Of a stretch of 64,000 nt of DNA, positions 21,291-34,166 are shown piece after piece (within the stretch, counting starts at the first letter, position 1; the number at the start of each line of letters is the position of its first letter). The DNA comes from Epiperipatus broadwayi (Eukaryota; Onychophora; Udeonychophora; Euonychophora; Peripatidae), in contig JAQFVV010012535.1 in the NCBI GenBank assembly GCA_028023455.1, positions 2,420,001 to 2,484,000 on the forward strand, written 5' to 3'. The notes below the pieces were generated by a model, which ran no database searches, was not told the DNA's origin, and saw only the letters and a list, made by a program, of their open reading frames with translations. Position numbers and translations under genes: made by a program.

Positions 21291-22092
21291 GAGTTAAGTA
21301 CATGATTGTTGAATATGAATTTCTTACAGGAAATTTTTTTGAAATAAATGTTGTGACCATTATTAATGGAATTTAATTGCTCAAAGATACTTAAAAATTA
21401 TTTAATTTTTAAAGAAAAAAATAAGTTACCAATAAAATTCACAAAATGAATAATATCTTATGTTGCAATATGACATTTTTAAAATTACTTTTTTAATAAA
21501 ACAATACATATATATATAATTATAAAACTCTCAAACATAAATAATATATTCACGACATATGTCAAAACATACTAAAATATATATAATAAAGTTGAATAAT
21601 TAAACCATATTCAAGCAGTATGTAAATGAATAAATAGCTCCTCATTTATATCAGGGTATAGAGAAAAGCAATAATTATTTACTTACAGTACTTTATATCA
21701 TCCTAGATAGAGATTTTATCTAGTGATTGGAAAATAACAGCTGTTTACTTCCCCCCCCATACATCGAGATGATGACTTTTAATAGCAGTATTTAAATTTA
21801 AAACGTGTTATTCTATTCAGGAGACATAGGAAGAAGAAACTTTGTGTGTGACTATATAGTATAATTATGTAAATCCTAGAAAATATAATAAAGCATGCTG
21901 GTTTTTACAATAATTTCAGATTTATCTGCATCATAATAATTACTTTATCATTAAAGTCTATTGTAAAAGTGTACATGATTCAATCTTTTTTAAATTATAT
22001 TTTCTGATAATTATCTAATAATATTAGATTTAATTTACAGAAAGATAATTTAAACTAAAGTTTATCTTTGCTGTACACATTACATTCTTTTA

Positions 22093-22470
22093 ATTAGAGT
22101 GATTTGAACTCAGGATTTTTCATTCTATTCATCCTCCAATCCATTTCAAGAAACGGATACACATGATCACATACATGTGAAAAAGATACATGATCCCCAG
22201 TATACATATTTTATACAGAATCAGCACTTAGCAGTTGGGCCAGATTATAATCTCACACACAGATATACAATCAGTGCTCAGTTTATATTGAGATAGCAAT
22301 TTTCCAAACTTTAATAGATGGGCTTCAATCTACTAACTCTTCTAATTATTTAACCATCCATTTCATTGATAAACCAATGATGGAATACTCAAAACTCTTA
22401 TTAGTTTTGATATTATAGTCATACTCAGGTAGACATTATGTCAATCTAACTCCACATACTATTGGACCAT
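22093..22470. mobile_element. Copy of the palindromic SINE family
   Basis: Starts at GATTTGAACTCAGGATTTT and runs through AAGATACATGATCCCCAGTATAC, the region around GGGCCAGATTATAATCTC, a segment matching the GGACAGGCTCCAATCT region of the 8.2-kb unit, and GTCAATCTAACTCCACAT, in the same order as that unit. It ends at a (TA)n tract near 22479. Diverged but nearly full-length; no inverted second copy here. Confidence 0.65.
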
Positions 22471-22612
22471 CATGTATCCATATATATATATATATATATA
22501 TTAATAATAGAGGGATGGCTGAACTTAAACTAAGATATTATATAATCCTAAAGCAGTATATAAATTGCTTAAATTGAATATTTCCTATATATATAATGTA
22601 ACAATAGTGAGA

Positions 22613-22893
22613 TATATGATACCATTTTCAATCTTCTTATATACTTAACAATACTATTTTTTACACTAAAACTTTACTCTTACAATTTCAACTGTCCTGC
22701 AGTCATCATCAGAGTTACAATATCCAAATATATAATCATACAATTAATACATTATATTTATATACATAATCGATAACATACATCTTAGCCTGACCATTAC
22801 AAATAATCATTTTCCATTTTACTGTAAGAATAAAAGTTTTGGTGTAAAAAAATAGTATTGTTAAGTGTATAAGAAGGTTAGAAATGACATATA
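22613..22893. mobile_element. Short foldback relative of the 4.65-kb element
   Basis: Arms of about 75 bases (22613-22688 and 22820-22893) are imperfect reverse complements. The core contains ACTGTCCTGCAGTCATCATCAG and AATAATCATTTTCCATTTTA, both found in the left arm of the 4.65-kb element. After the right arm comes the same kind of tail (AACCAATACATAAAGAAAAG). Same family, but with most of both arms missing. Confidence 0.65.
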
Positions 22894-23494
22894 GAAACCA
22901 ATACATAAAGAAAAGAGGAAAAAGAACACACACATATATATATCTGCATTACATATTTGATAATTTAAAATAAATAAACAAATTATTAAGAGAAAAAAAA
23001 AAGAAAAATAGTTTTTTAAAAAAAGTACATTTGCAAAAATGAATTAAATAAAAGATTGTGTCATTTTTTAAAAATAAAACTGTTTTAGTAAGAATAAGGT
23101 GAGGAAAGATTTAAAATTCCCACTCTCTCTTCTTTTTATAAATAATAAAAAAATGTTAAAAAATAAATAAATGTAAAAGATTAAAATGAAATTAATTAGT
23201 AAAAGAAACTTTTGTAAACTATGTCATCAGCAGGAATGCAATTAATTTTGAAAGATTTCTGGCTGATAAAATGTTAGATAAATGTAATAAAGATTAGATA
23301 AATAAAAGGTGAAAATTACTTAAATCAGATTAAAGTTATGATAAAAAAATAAACAAAGACATAAAAAGGCAAATTGTCTATTGTTAAAGATTGCTGTTAC
23401 CGTTTTTCCAACAGTAGTAATATAGTTATTTAGAGTTTTTCCAAAAGTTTTCAGAGTCTTTGAAAAAGTTGTCACCCAATGTTTTCAGTTTTTT

Positions 23495-23734
23495 AGTTCA
23501 CAAGATTCATTTGTCAATGAAGGTATAGTTAATATGACCCTCAGCTATGGTGGAAATATAAATGAAGAAGCCATAGAAGCTAGCAACATGTGTTGCTAGA
23601 AAACCATTGGAGTGTTTGACTGGGCTTCATGCCCTGAGTCCTCAGCTCTATCAACTGTTCTCACCAGAAACCAATGCCTAAACCATGACATAGATGCTGC
23701 CACATACTCTCTCTCTCTGTCATTGTCCATCTAA
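23495..23734 (+). pseudogene. Coding-like segment with one internal stop
   Basis: One frame runs from about 23495 to TAA at 23732 with a single TAG at 23597. It reads through normal-looking peptide such as NMTLSYGGNINEEAIEAS before the stop and GVFDWASCPESSALS after it. The region is GC-richer than its flanks. I recognise no family. It may be a decayed transposon ORF or a processed pseudogene. Confidence 0.25.
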
Positions 23735-24577
23735 AAAATGAAAGAAAAGCCATGAAGCCATCGATGAAGACCAAAAAGCCAAACAGTTAGAAATAAAAAA
23801 CCAATGGAAACATGTCATCTCAACATAATAAAATCCAGATAAATATATTTTTTCAATCATAACTGTTTAGACATATATATTTCCCTAATGAAATGAACTA
23901 TAATGGACATTTGTAAATTAACAACTAATGTGTATTCATTTATTTATGTTCAGTGTTAATGTTTATTATATCTATTTAAATATGTGTTTGTGTAAATAAA
24001 GGATTGTTTGCTTAAATATTACTTGGTCTATACCCTCTTTTAACTGCATCATCAGTAAGTTAAAAATTTAGAATATTTTCATGTTTAATTAGTACTGCAC
24101 TGGATCCCCTGATCAAGAATGTGGGTTATCTGGAGTGTATTTTAAGCACTGGGTTCATGTACATGTCATCTGGGCATGCTAGCTATATAATATATGACCA
24201 GATAGTGTCTGGGATTTGTTCTCAAAACAAATAAAGTGCTTTGGATGGCAGGTTTTGACACAGCAGTATGGAGGGGTGCTATAGCCAGGAAATATGATAA
24301 TGGTAGTGCTTTTGTAAAGGCTCAATCTGGCTGTAGTTATCATTGATGGTTAATTTATCAATGGTATTCTACCCCTCTGCTTGAATGTATGATCTGTTGT
24401 CATAAGTATTGAAGAAGGAAAAATAATCACATAAAGTAAAATATAATTAAGAATAGATGTTAATAAATAACCTACATATCCCAAATAATAAAATAATAAT
24501 ATGTTGAATATAATAAAAAAAAAATGTATCAAGAAAAATTATTAATTAGCTTGTTAAAGGTGGCAGGTATGTTACAA

Positions 24578-24746
24578 TAATTAGAGGGATTTGAACTCAG
24601 AATTTTCATTCTATTCATTCTACAGTCCATATTAGAAAACATATATGTTTTTCAAATGTATGTGGACATGTGTATTGGTTGCTTGAGATGGATTGGAGAA
24701 TACATAGAATAATAAATCCTGAGTTCAAATCCCTCTAATTACATAT
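24578..24746. mobile_element. Hairpin insertion carrying the SINE-family end motif on both sides
   Basis: Arms of about 55 bases are reverse complements: AATTAGAGGGATTTGAACTC on the left and GAGTTCAAATCCCTCTAATT on the right, with a centre of about 60 bases. The outer motif is the one that begins the SINE copies at 12.9, 22.1 and 60.3 kb, so this looks like two end fragments joined head to head. Confidence 0.65.
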
Positions 24747-25639
24747 ATAAGAAATATTCAGTATAAGCAAATTACATATTGCTTTAAACAGGTTTTAACT
24801 CGTGCTTCCAAATTAAGATGCTTCAGATTTGCCTATACAAGTGGACATTTAGATTAAAGATAAGAGCTGCTCTTATTTTCATAAAAGTCGCTTTCTTGTG
24901 TAGTGATTTGGAAGATCCCTCTATTGGCAAAATATGCTTGATTATTATGAATTTTAAAGTGCATTGAACACAGGCTAAAGCCTGTTTAAAGTATTTACAT
25001 ATGCTTTCTGTGCACTTAGTAAATTAATTACTACTCTTCAATACTGCTTTAGAATTATATTCTTTTAGTATATGAAGTAAATAAATATAGATACAATTTA
25101 CTTTATTTTCATACTATTTTAACACTTCTGTTAGTAATTGCAAAATACTTCATTTGAAGATTTTTGGATAAAGCACTGATGAAGCTCTAAATCTCCTTCA
25201 CATTTCTACAGCTACCTGAAGTACCACTTTTTCAGTTTTGCATCTGAAGAGGGAAGAAATCTATAGAATTTAACAGTTAAAGAATGTGAAACTTACATAT
25301 TATAGTGTTGATTGGTAGAGAGAAGTTGCAAGAATAATTGTACATTCAATTATTTTGATCAGTAAAAAATTACAATTATTTTGTAGTTTATGTAAATATT
25401 TATTTTAATTATTTAAAAACAAAAATTCAAATATGCTTTATTTTTAAAAATGTAAGTTAAATTCATTCCTAATAGTGAACAGAAAACAGCAAAATAATTG
25501 TTAATGACTTTTTTAATATGTTTGTAGTATTTCGAAAATTATAATTGCAATTTAAAATTTTAGAACAGAATTTGAAGATTTATAATGGCCTCACATTTAT
25601 TTATTATACACATTTAAAAAAAGTTGAGTCAGTAGAGAT

Positions 25640-25659
25640 TTTTTTTTTTTTTTTTTTCA
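25640..25659. repeat. Poly(T) tract
   Basis: About 19 consecutive T, i.e. poly(A) on the minus strand. No retroposon body was recognised next to it. Confidence 0.8.
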
Positions 25660-25861
25660 TCAAATAAGCTGATTTTCTTTCAATCAGAAAAAACACATTT
25701 TTTCTGATATATTATCGTTATTATTATATTTTCTATATTTGCTAATTTCACATATGATTTTTTTAGGAAGTATTTAGTTTGTAATTTTATATTTCTAACA
25801 AATCAAAAAATAAGATGTATTCATATTTTTACAATTTTTATTAATAAATATAATTATATTA

Positions 25862-25905
25862 TAAAAAATTTGAACACAGACTTTCAAACTCCCTTCAGAT
25901 ATCCA
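25862..25905. mobile_element. Short fragment of the palindromic SINE family
   Basis: AATTTGAACACAGACTTTC followed by an AAACTCCCTTCAGATATCCA stretch matches the first 40 or so bases of the family as seen at 12.9 kb. Nothing further of the unit is present. Confidence 0.4.
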
Positions 25906-26399
25906 CACAAAAGTATATAAATTATACTTACATTCAAATATTATTATTAAATAGTAATAAATCTTATTTTTTAGCTTTGATAGCATGAAAGATAAAACAA
26001 TCTATCAACACAGACACATGTGCAGTATATATAGTGTAAAGAGTTATGCAGTATATTAAATAAATAAATACAGAATCAATAATATTTGATGTTTGGGAAC
26101 TTGTGAGATGACTTAGTATAGCCAAAGAAACGGTTTAAGTCTAAATATTTATTGGAAATTATTTACACATTTTTGCAGTGTTTATAAACTATTGTATGTT
26201 TAAAGTCTAAAATAGATAGGCAAAGTTTTTAAAAATATAAGATCTTAAATATGAATGGAAAAGATGATCAATTACGTAAAAAAGATAGGGTCTTATATAT
26301 CACAATCCTGTATAAAAAATGAAAATTTATATTTGAGATTAAAAAGTTTGTAATGATTTTTAACCTAACAAAAGATTTTAGCATTCATTAATATATAGA

Positions 26400-26800
26400 C
26401 TTTAGATCAACATGGGTGTGATGAGAATCTCGGCCTCAGGGTGGCCTTTGAGCATTCCATGATCAGATTTTCAATTGGATGGACAGTTGAAGAGTTGGAG
26501 TATGGAGTGGATTGAAGCCTGTTCATTAAAGTAAGAAGATTGGCTATCTTAATATATATCTGAACACTTATTGCATATATGTGTAGAGATGATAATCTGG
26601 ACCAACTTATGATTGCTGGTTTAGCATGAAATACATACATTGATGATTATTTATCTTTATGACATATATGTGTTTGGGTGTATCAGTGTTATGAGATAGA
26701 GTTGAGAGTGGTGATTTGTGTGGAAGTCTGTGCTCATATACCCTATATATTACATATATTGATACAGGTATATAATAAGCCTGTATTTCAACTATTATAT
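26400..26800. mobile_element. Near-full copy of the SINE family, opposite orientation
   Basis: This is the reverse complement of the 8212-8590 unit with moderate divergence: AGAATCTCGGCCTCAG, GTGGCCTTTGAGCATTCCAT, TTGCTGGTTTAGCATGAAAT and GTCTGTGCTCATATACCCT occur in order, then TATATTACATATAT and AATAAGCCTGTATTTCA. An ORF at 26407-26640 is incidental. Being a single unit, it shows the monomer length of about 400 bases plus tail. Confidence 0.75.
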
Positions 26801-27150
26801 AGATTAAAGTATTATTAGATTGAAGAACTGGAAATTAGACATACATTAGAGACATATTTGCAATATATGTATGTGATTTATTTTTTAGCTATTTATTTTT
26901 TTAGGTATTTACTCAATAGCTAATTAAAATATGCTAATAAGCAAATATACACAAAAGCTTATAAAATAAGAATGACTATAAACACAGGACTTAATAGTTT
27001 TTTAATTATAATAGTTTAAACATATAATATAAGTTGTACAATAGAAATGGACACCATGCACTCTACATTACAGTACTAATAAGAATGGTAATATGATTTT
27101 ATAAGTAGTTCAATATTTTGATTTAATTTTTTAATTTTTATACATCTATA

Positions 27151-27586
27151 AAAATAAATCCTAGATATAATAACATATCTTTATCTATCAACAAAATGAT
27201 ATATGACAATATCTGTAATATAGTCATATAATCATAACACATAAAAATAACATATGAAAGTTCTTTTCGGCAAATTTTAAATTTTTGCCCTTTTCAATAT
27301 GTCTTAATTACAAAAATTACCTATATTGCATACATAGTGACATCTACCGGCTCTATATAAAATTAACACAAGCCTATAATTACACTTAAATATCTTCATA
27401 ATAACACATATTATACAACCCTCCATTCATTTTTCATTATCCAATTATTAGTTAAATTAATTTGCTGAAAAAAGCTTTTATATGTTATTTTTATGTGTTA
27501 TGATTATATGACTATATTACAGATATTGTCATATATCATTTTGTTGTTAGATAAAGATATTTTATTATATCTAGGATTTATTTTTA
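27151..27586. mobile_element. Inverted-repeat element with arms over 100 bp
   Basis: 27151-27255 and 27480-27585 are near-perfect reverse complements (AAATAAATCCTAGATATAAT at the outer end). A weaker match extends inward to about 27281 and 27458. The centre of about 175 bases holds a GC-richer CATCTACCGGCTC stretch. No ORF and no clear target duplication were seen. Type unknown. Confidence 0.7.
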
Positions 27587-28312
27587 ATTTGCAAAAGCAA
27601 CATAAAGGATTTATTTCTTGTATTTTAGATGCTCGAATTATACGTATATATAAAACACAGACTAACCTGTCAAACTATTCTAAGTTTTATCGTACAAATT
27701 AATCATTGAGTATATATATATAACTAATAATATTTTTTTAGTAATCATTTTCATTTTATTTATTTCCGTAGGTAACTAATAAAATAGATCATCGGAAAAA
27801 TTATTATATATGAATGCAAAAATGTATTATTATTTTTTAAAAAGATCCATAGCAGATGATTGCTAATACTCTTTTACGGTTAACTTACAAGTTAATTAAG
27901 ATTGTTAGAAAAATTTTTCTTACATGCCTTGAGTAAAATTTTTTATTTTCTTATTTAAAAAAAAAAAAAAGAACCTTGTTAAGAAATATATATATATAAA
28001 TTTTATTTTATATAATGAAGTGTGAAAGTCGTTAGAGATAAATAATGTGGCGACTGTTTCTGCAATTTAGAAATACAAAACAGTAACACATATTCACAGC
28101 ATTATGTAAATAAATAATATATAAAATATAAAGATAAAATCGTTATTTAACCAATAGCAGCAGATGATGCTTGTTTTAAATAAATATTATTTAAAATTCT
28201 ATAAGACCGAAAAGTAACAGAAATTCTTCTGTCAGACTGAAGCCGTCCTTCCAATAGCGTTATCAGTTAAATATTAGTCTTTGCTATAATACAGAATGAA
28301 ATTAATGCTAAG

Positions 28313-28482
28313 GTACTGAAAACCCCCAACGAGTTAAATATAAACTAATTGTCAGCAAACGTAAATGTAGAATGAGTTTACTTACACGTTAGCTTTGATC
28401 GCGTATAAGCATATTACTTACTGACCTACTTTATGTTTGCTGATAGTTAGTTTCTATAGATCTCACTGGGATTTTTCAACAC
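28313..28482. mobile_element. Imperfect inverted-repeat element
   Basis: Arms of about 60 bases pair imperfectly: GTACTGAAAACCCCCAACGAG on the left against the reverse complement of CTCACTGGGATTTTTCAACAC on the right, with AATTGTCAGCAAACGTAAATGT opposite ACTTTATGTTTGCTGATAGT. The centre is about 50 bases. MITE-like; age suggested by many mismatches. Confidence 0.5.
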
Positions 28483-28778
28483 TTTCGCTTTAATTTCATC
28501 TATATTTCAATTATCAAATAACTATATTTATAAAATAGATTGATAATGTTGCTTACATCTTATATAAATGGCACAATCTTTAATATCTACATGCAGCAAC
28601 ACCAATGCTGCTTAAAATAAATATAATACACAATATCAGATCCGATCATATTATGGTAGCTAAATATGGCAATTTTGGTTAAGATATTGATTTGAGATTA
28701 AGATTAAAACATTATGAGGTATTGACGTTAGAAATAAGTAAAATTTTATATTATTCGTTACCATCACGACTTAGTAAT

Positions 28779-28848
28779 TTGTAGAGGTCCTTACTGTCGC
28801 ATTTTAGGCGCATAGTCTTAAGGTTATAGCCTTAATATATATTACTTA
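28779..28848 (+). mobile_element. Half copy of the 34.2-kb palindrome
   Basis: TTGTAGAGGTCCTTACTGTCG, GCATTTTAGGCGCATA and GGTTATAGCCTTAATATATATTAC follow one arm of the palindrome at 34167-34350 through its terminal bases. Only one arm is present, so the unit of this family can exist as a monomer. Confidence 0.6.
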
Positions 28849-30009
28849 CATAATGAGTATGCGCTTTACAAATTGTTAATTACATCACTTAGTGAAAAGA
28901 AGGGCAATTATTTTTATACTGAGAAATGGTATGATTCAACGTAGAAAATGATTAAACAATATAGAATCAAAATACTTTTACCCATTCATAATATGACAAT
29001 ATTACTGAGTAATTTATGGAAAAATGATGTATATATTTAATTTTTTATGCATATTATATGGATGCAAAGTTTATATTTAAAGGTATTAACAAATACATTA
29101 GTTTTGTAAATCAGATGGGAGAGACAAGATAATATTTATTTCTTTTCTTAAGTTAAATTAAGTTATATTAAAAAAACAATGTAAAAGAAAGATTAAATAA
29201 AAATGTATAGGCACGGAGATTCAGATGTTAATGACTTGTAACTGGAATTTTCATGCTGTTGGGATAGTTACAGTATAATGGAGTTAAGAAATAAAAGTGT
29301 AAAGTTTGATTAAACAGTCTTACTTAATCAAATTTAATCATATCACTTATCGAATAAATAAAATATATGAAGATAATAGGAACAATAGTAATGATAGATA
29401 AGTATGTTAGAGAGATTTTAGGTAAACACCTTATTATTAGACTTATTAGATGTTTCAATATTAATCTTAAAATTACCAAGCTAGAAAGAAAAAAAAAGAA
29501 TCACCAGAAAAATAGTGTAGCTACTATTATTATGAAAAACGACTTATACTAGCAGAATTAAATATCGTAAGTATAAAAATAGGTTTTATCTGTGTTTCTG
29601 GTAACTTTTTGCCATACATCTCTATGAGTTTAGATCCTTTTCTGTATTTGAAATTTGAGGAATAGTCAACAAGTTGAGAAAAAATTCCAAAGCTCTAAAT
29701 AAAATAGTTGCTGAAAGTAAAAAAATTGCCATTAAAAGTGAACTGTTGATTGATATTGGATAGATTGGTAGTTAAACTATAAAGAATCCTTAACTAAAAC
29801 TGAAATAAATAATCAGCTATAACAATCCAGAAGATTTCATCTACCATCAAGAATCGATTAGTTAAAAAATGGATATCAAATAGAACCTATCATTCTAAAT
29901 AACATCAAAGAATTTATAAGCAAAAGACTAAGCTATTGAAAACAATTGTTTTGCAATAATGATATATATATATATAAATTTAATATTCTCATGGATAATT
30001 GATAAATTC

Positions 30010-30341
30010 ATAATATTATTTCGAGGAGCTTCTGTGAAATAAAAATGTAATAGCTAAATGGCTGATGTTTCAGCACATTAACAAATATTTTTCTCAGAGC
30101 TCTTTCTTTCTCGAATCATAAGAATGAGTGTGGTGAGATTTAAAATTGTTATTTTTGCTTTTAAGAATGAGGAGAAAATAACAAAATGAAAAAATAATGA
30201 TTTTAAATCTCACCACATATATATTCTTAAGATTTGAAAAAGAAGAAGCTTTGAAGAAAATATTTGTTATTGTACTGAAACATCAGCTATTTAGCTATTA
30301 TATTTTTATTACACAGAAGTCCCAGAAATAATACTATAAAT
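30010..30341. mobile_element. Foldback element of about 330 bp
   Basis: Reverse-complementary arms share CTTCTGTG-AATAAAAATGTAAT-AGCTAAATGGCTGATGTTTCAG (left) with CTGAAACATCAGCTATTTAGCT (right), and the match continues to the centre through TGTGGTGAGATTTAAAAT and ATTTTAAATCTCACCACA. Indels and substitutions are scattered. No coding capacity. Confidence 0.65.
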
Positions 30342-30374
30342 ATAATTATATATATATGAGTGTGTGTGTGCAAA

Positions 30375-30800
30375 TATATGAAAGCAGTCAACACTTAAAT
30401 AATATCAAAATCACTACCTACCAACAATCTCAATCTGTTGTCAATGCAACTTCCTTTTGATAAGAAAAGTGGAAATTTATCTTTATCTAATATGCTTATA
30501 TAGACACTAAAGTGTGTAACTTTATTGGGAGAGAATAAAATTATTATTTCAAAAAAGATTAAACAAACCTCAATAAACAAGTAAATATAATCTGTTCTAA
30601 ATGCAAACTAACAAATAGTCAATTATAACTTTCAAACTGCATTTCAATTATCTATTACTTAGATAATAAAGCTAATATATTTATACATGTAATTACATGA
30701 AAGAAGTCAAGACTTAAACAATATATATAAAGGGTTTCTACATTTATTGTTAAAAGAAGGTTGCATTGACAACAGTTTGAGATTGTTGATTATTATCTAT
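30375..30800. repeat. Interspersed repeat, copy 1 (also at 55.7 kb)
   Basis: Shares with 55733-56107 in order: ATGAAAGCAGT near the start, a CTCAAT-TGTTGTCAATGCAAC-like segment, TTATATAGACACTAAA, TAACTTTCAAACTGCA and TTAGATAATAAA. The CAACAATCTCA...AATGCAAC part recurs inverted at 30752-30797, so the copy folds back on itself. Confidence 0.6.
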
Positions 30801-32246
30801 ATTGGGATTGATTAACTATTGACTGTTTTTAATGATTATACATTGCAACTATTTGGAAAGTAGGGTGAAGCTGGGGTGATGGAAAATCATCTTCATTATC
30901 AATCCCAAGTCAAAGACTCAAATTTAAACAAATATATATGAATAAATATAAGCAATGAGAGATCAGCACAAAATTAACTATATATTCACCAGAATTACAC
31001 AAAAGCAATAATCATTCATCATCATGAATATTAAGCAATAAAAATAAATCAGCAATCAAACTTATGACTGGATTTGAAATGGGCCTATTATAGGTCAAGC
31101 TAATTAGTTAGCCCTTGGGGCAGATTATTTAAACATTAATTTGAATGCACAAACTTAAATGCTAATCCATAAGAATATAACTAAAAAATAATGCTGGGAT
31201 ACTAAAACATGCTGATCATCATCAATGCCATTGACACTTAATACCATTAATGTACTGGCCAACTATAAACTAATTTTCTAAAGACATAAAAAAATAAAAT
31301 GAAATGCATGGATTTTAAAGGATATCTCTTTGCATCAATTCAGGATTAGAGAAGTAATGAAATCATCATCCACTTGATATCCATAATACTAAGCATAAAC
31401 TCTTACTCTCCATTATACTGTTTTGCATAAATCTAGCCCAGAAGTAAGAACTCTATAAATTATTACTGTGAGCAGAGATAAATAAATACAGCAGCTTATT
31501 ATAAATCACTTTAAATAATTCATAGGTTTACCCTACTATAAGTAAATAGTTTTATTGAGATCATTTAAAAATCACAGAACACTAAACTGTCATAAAATAA
31601 AGTCACATGCAATTTATGAAATAGGAATTGGATAGAATAAAGAAATTCAGCCTAAAAATATATTTTTGAAACAATTATTTAATAACTAATTGATTAACAA
31701 TAACCAAAAAAAAAATGACACGATACTATAAAATTTTAAACATTCATTTCATCACAAATATATTTTCATAAAAAATTATAATCAATCAGTTGAATTCTAT
31801 TCATAAATTAACTTTTAATTAATTTATTTCTTTAAAATAATTAAGAGTTGGAAAAACATTTTAAAAATCATAGATAACAATCTTTGATTTACTTAGTTAA
31901 TCTTCTGTTACGTTTTTAGAAGAAAAAAATGTTTCACTAAAACGAGTAGATTTAAAAAAAATTATATTTCACAATTTGAAAACATTAATTTAATAAAAAT
32001 CTTTAAAATCATCAATTCTTACAAAAAAAATATTACTTTTATATATTAAAAAAATCTTATTTTTTTACTATTAATATAGTGAGCACACACAACAAAATAT
32101 CTTTACACATAGTTTTATTTTTTTTTCTGTTTAATTCTTCCGAATTATAATTTTCAATTTTTCCAGTTGAGTTTTCTTTTTGAAGGCATTTACACATGAA
32201 CAAGATTAATTTGTCTTTTTTTTGATATGCAGTATTTTATTTCCAG

Positions 32247-32294
32247 ATTAACAACAGCAAAATTTTATCCATTTTCCTTAAATAAATTTCCCAG
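32247..32294 (+). other. Candidate 48-bp internal exon
   Basis: Between acceptor-like TATTTTATTTCCAG and a consensus donor CAG|GTGAGA lies a 48-base block with one open frame in phase 2-2 (peptide core LTTAKFYPFSLNKFP). Splice signals are better than those of random neighbours, but the block is short and AT-rich, and no flanking exon was found to join it to. Confidence 0.2.
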
Positions 32295-33985
32295 GTGAGA
32301 CTAACACAGACAGAGATTCATGCTCTTAGTTGAAGTCATGATTGTAGATTATTTTAGAGGACAACTTCTCTACATCTTATTCCAGTAAAGGAAGGTTACA
32401 TGTAAGAAGTTGTCTAGCTTTTAGCTGAATTTAGCACATGGTTTTCATTGTAGAATTATTTTTATAGTTAAACTCATAGTATGCTAAAAGCTTGATTACA
32501 ATTCTGCTATTTTATGCAGTAGTTTGGTAAAGACTTCTGCTTTTTCTTCTTTATCAACTGGATTAAGACTTGACTGCTCTCTCTTCAACAGCTAAATTAG
32601 ATATCTTCTTATCAAACATTAGGGACTTCTAACTTATTCACACCTCCATTATTTTTTTCTAGAATAATCTTTCATAGAAACAAATCACAATCTGTGTCCA
32701 ACATGATAGTTTTTATAACAGCTAATTAGATACTTTTTTATAAATACAATTATTCAGCTATTTCCCTCCTTAATCATAGAAACTGAAAAACAAATCCACA
32801 ACTTACACTAACATCATTAAATTTTTGATATTACTTTCTAATTAAAAAAATTTTCTTGCAAAAGAACAGTAAAATAATCATATTTGATTTTTTTGCACTG
32901 AAGAGAGACAAAGGGAAAAAACAACTCTGACTAATTAAAAATAAAATTTACCAAAAGTATTAACATCTTATTTTTTTTTAAAAAAAAAATTATTAAAAAT
33001 AAAACTTTATTTCTCTTTTAAAGTTACAATTAATATCTATTAAATAATTTACAAAAAAGAGAAAATCATTTTTTCTTTGAGAGAGAGAGAGTAAAAAATT
33101 TGTTTACATTTTTTTATAATTTTCTCTCCCTTCTACAATAATTTATAACTCTAATTAAAATATTTACATATTAAAATCATATTATTACTTAACAAATTTA
33201 ATATTTGAAAATTAGTGTTTAAAATATTCAGTTAATTGAAGAACCATTTTTATAATAGAAAATATGTATGGGAAAATTAAATATTATTTTCCCCATTAAT
33301 TAAATAATTCTATACTTAAACCCAAGGAACATGCTGCTGAACTATCAAATTATTTTTAATGCAGTAATGTAACCAACTAGCTACAATATATATTTGAACA
33401 TATATTCGCACACAAACACAATTCTTAATGAGCCCTACATATTTTATAAAACATTTTTTTAATTATAAAATTGGTGTAAAATGACCAATTACTTATGCTG
33501 ACACGACTTTGTTTACATCTGTGTTTGATTTAAAGTTCAGCATTAATATCACTTGTCAGACTTATTCTCTCTATAAGATTTAAAATAACATACATAAATG
33601 ATCATTTAACTTTGCTAGACAGTTTGATAAAGAGTCTGACATATCGACCTACATTTGAAAAGTATTTTCAGTGTTTACATAAATATTAAAACAATCCCAA
33701 TGCTAATGCTAAACTGAAATAAATATCAAATATTAAATAACCCCATATGTTTATGATACCCCTTTGTGAAATAAATATATTAAAGTTTGTATTTCAAAAT
33801 GGAGAGATTTAATATTTATAGCACATAATGTTAAATATATTTATAGCACATAATGTTAAATATAGAACTTGGAGATATATTCACTCTGAAATTGTTTATA
33901 TATATTATCAATGGTATTTTGCTATTGCTTTCCATAATGATTTAATGAAAATCATTCCAAGATTTAATGATAATTAGAAATTTAT

Positions 33986-34085
33986 CAGAGAGAGAGGGAG
34001 GAATGGCAGGAAAAGGGGAGGGTTGTAGTTAGAGAGAGATAGTTAGGGAGAGAGTGAGGGCAAGAGCAAAAAAAAGAGAGGGGGA
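33986..34085 (+). repeat. Purine-rich (GA) tract
   Basis: About 100 bases that are almost all A and G on the plus strand, with several GAGAGA runs and only a few T or C interruptions. Such mirror-type tracts can form triplex structures; no gene is nearby. Confidence 0.75.
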
Positions 34086-34166
34086 TATAAATTTAAAAAA
34101 GTTTAATTTTTTAAAATATAAATTAATTAAAATTTGTTTCATTTAACAGATATACATAAAATAAGA

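Noticed and set aside
24897-24960. Exon candidate after CTTTCTTGTGTAG (20 codons to a stop)
   Set aside because: Good acceptor but short, no partner exon and no protein recognisable; kept out of the annotation.
29367-29552. 61-codon plus-strand ORF followed by a GTAAGT site
   Set aside because: Lys/Ile/Asn-rich composition and a stop before the donor; no acceptor of quality upstream.
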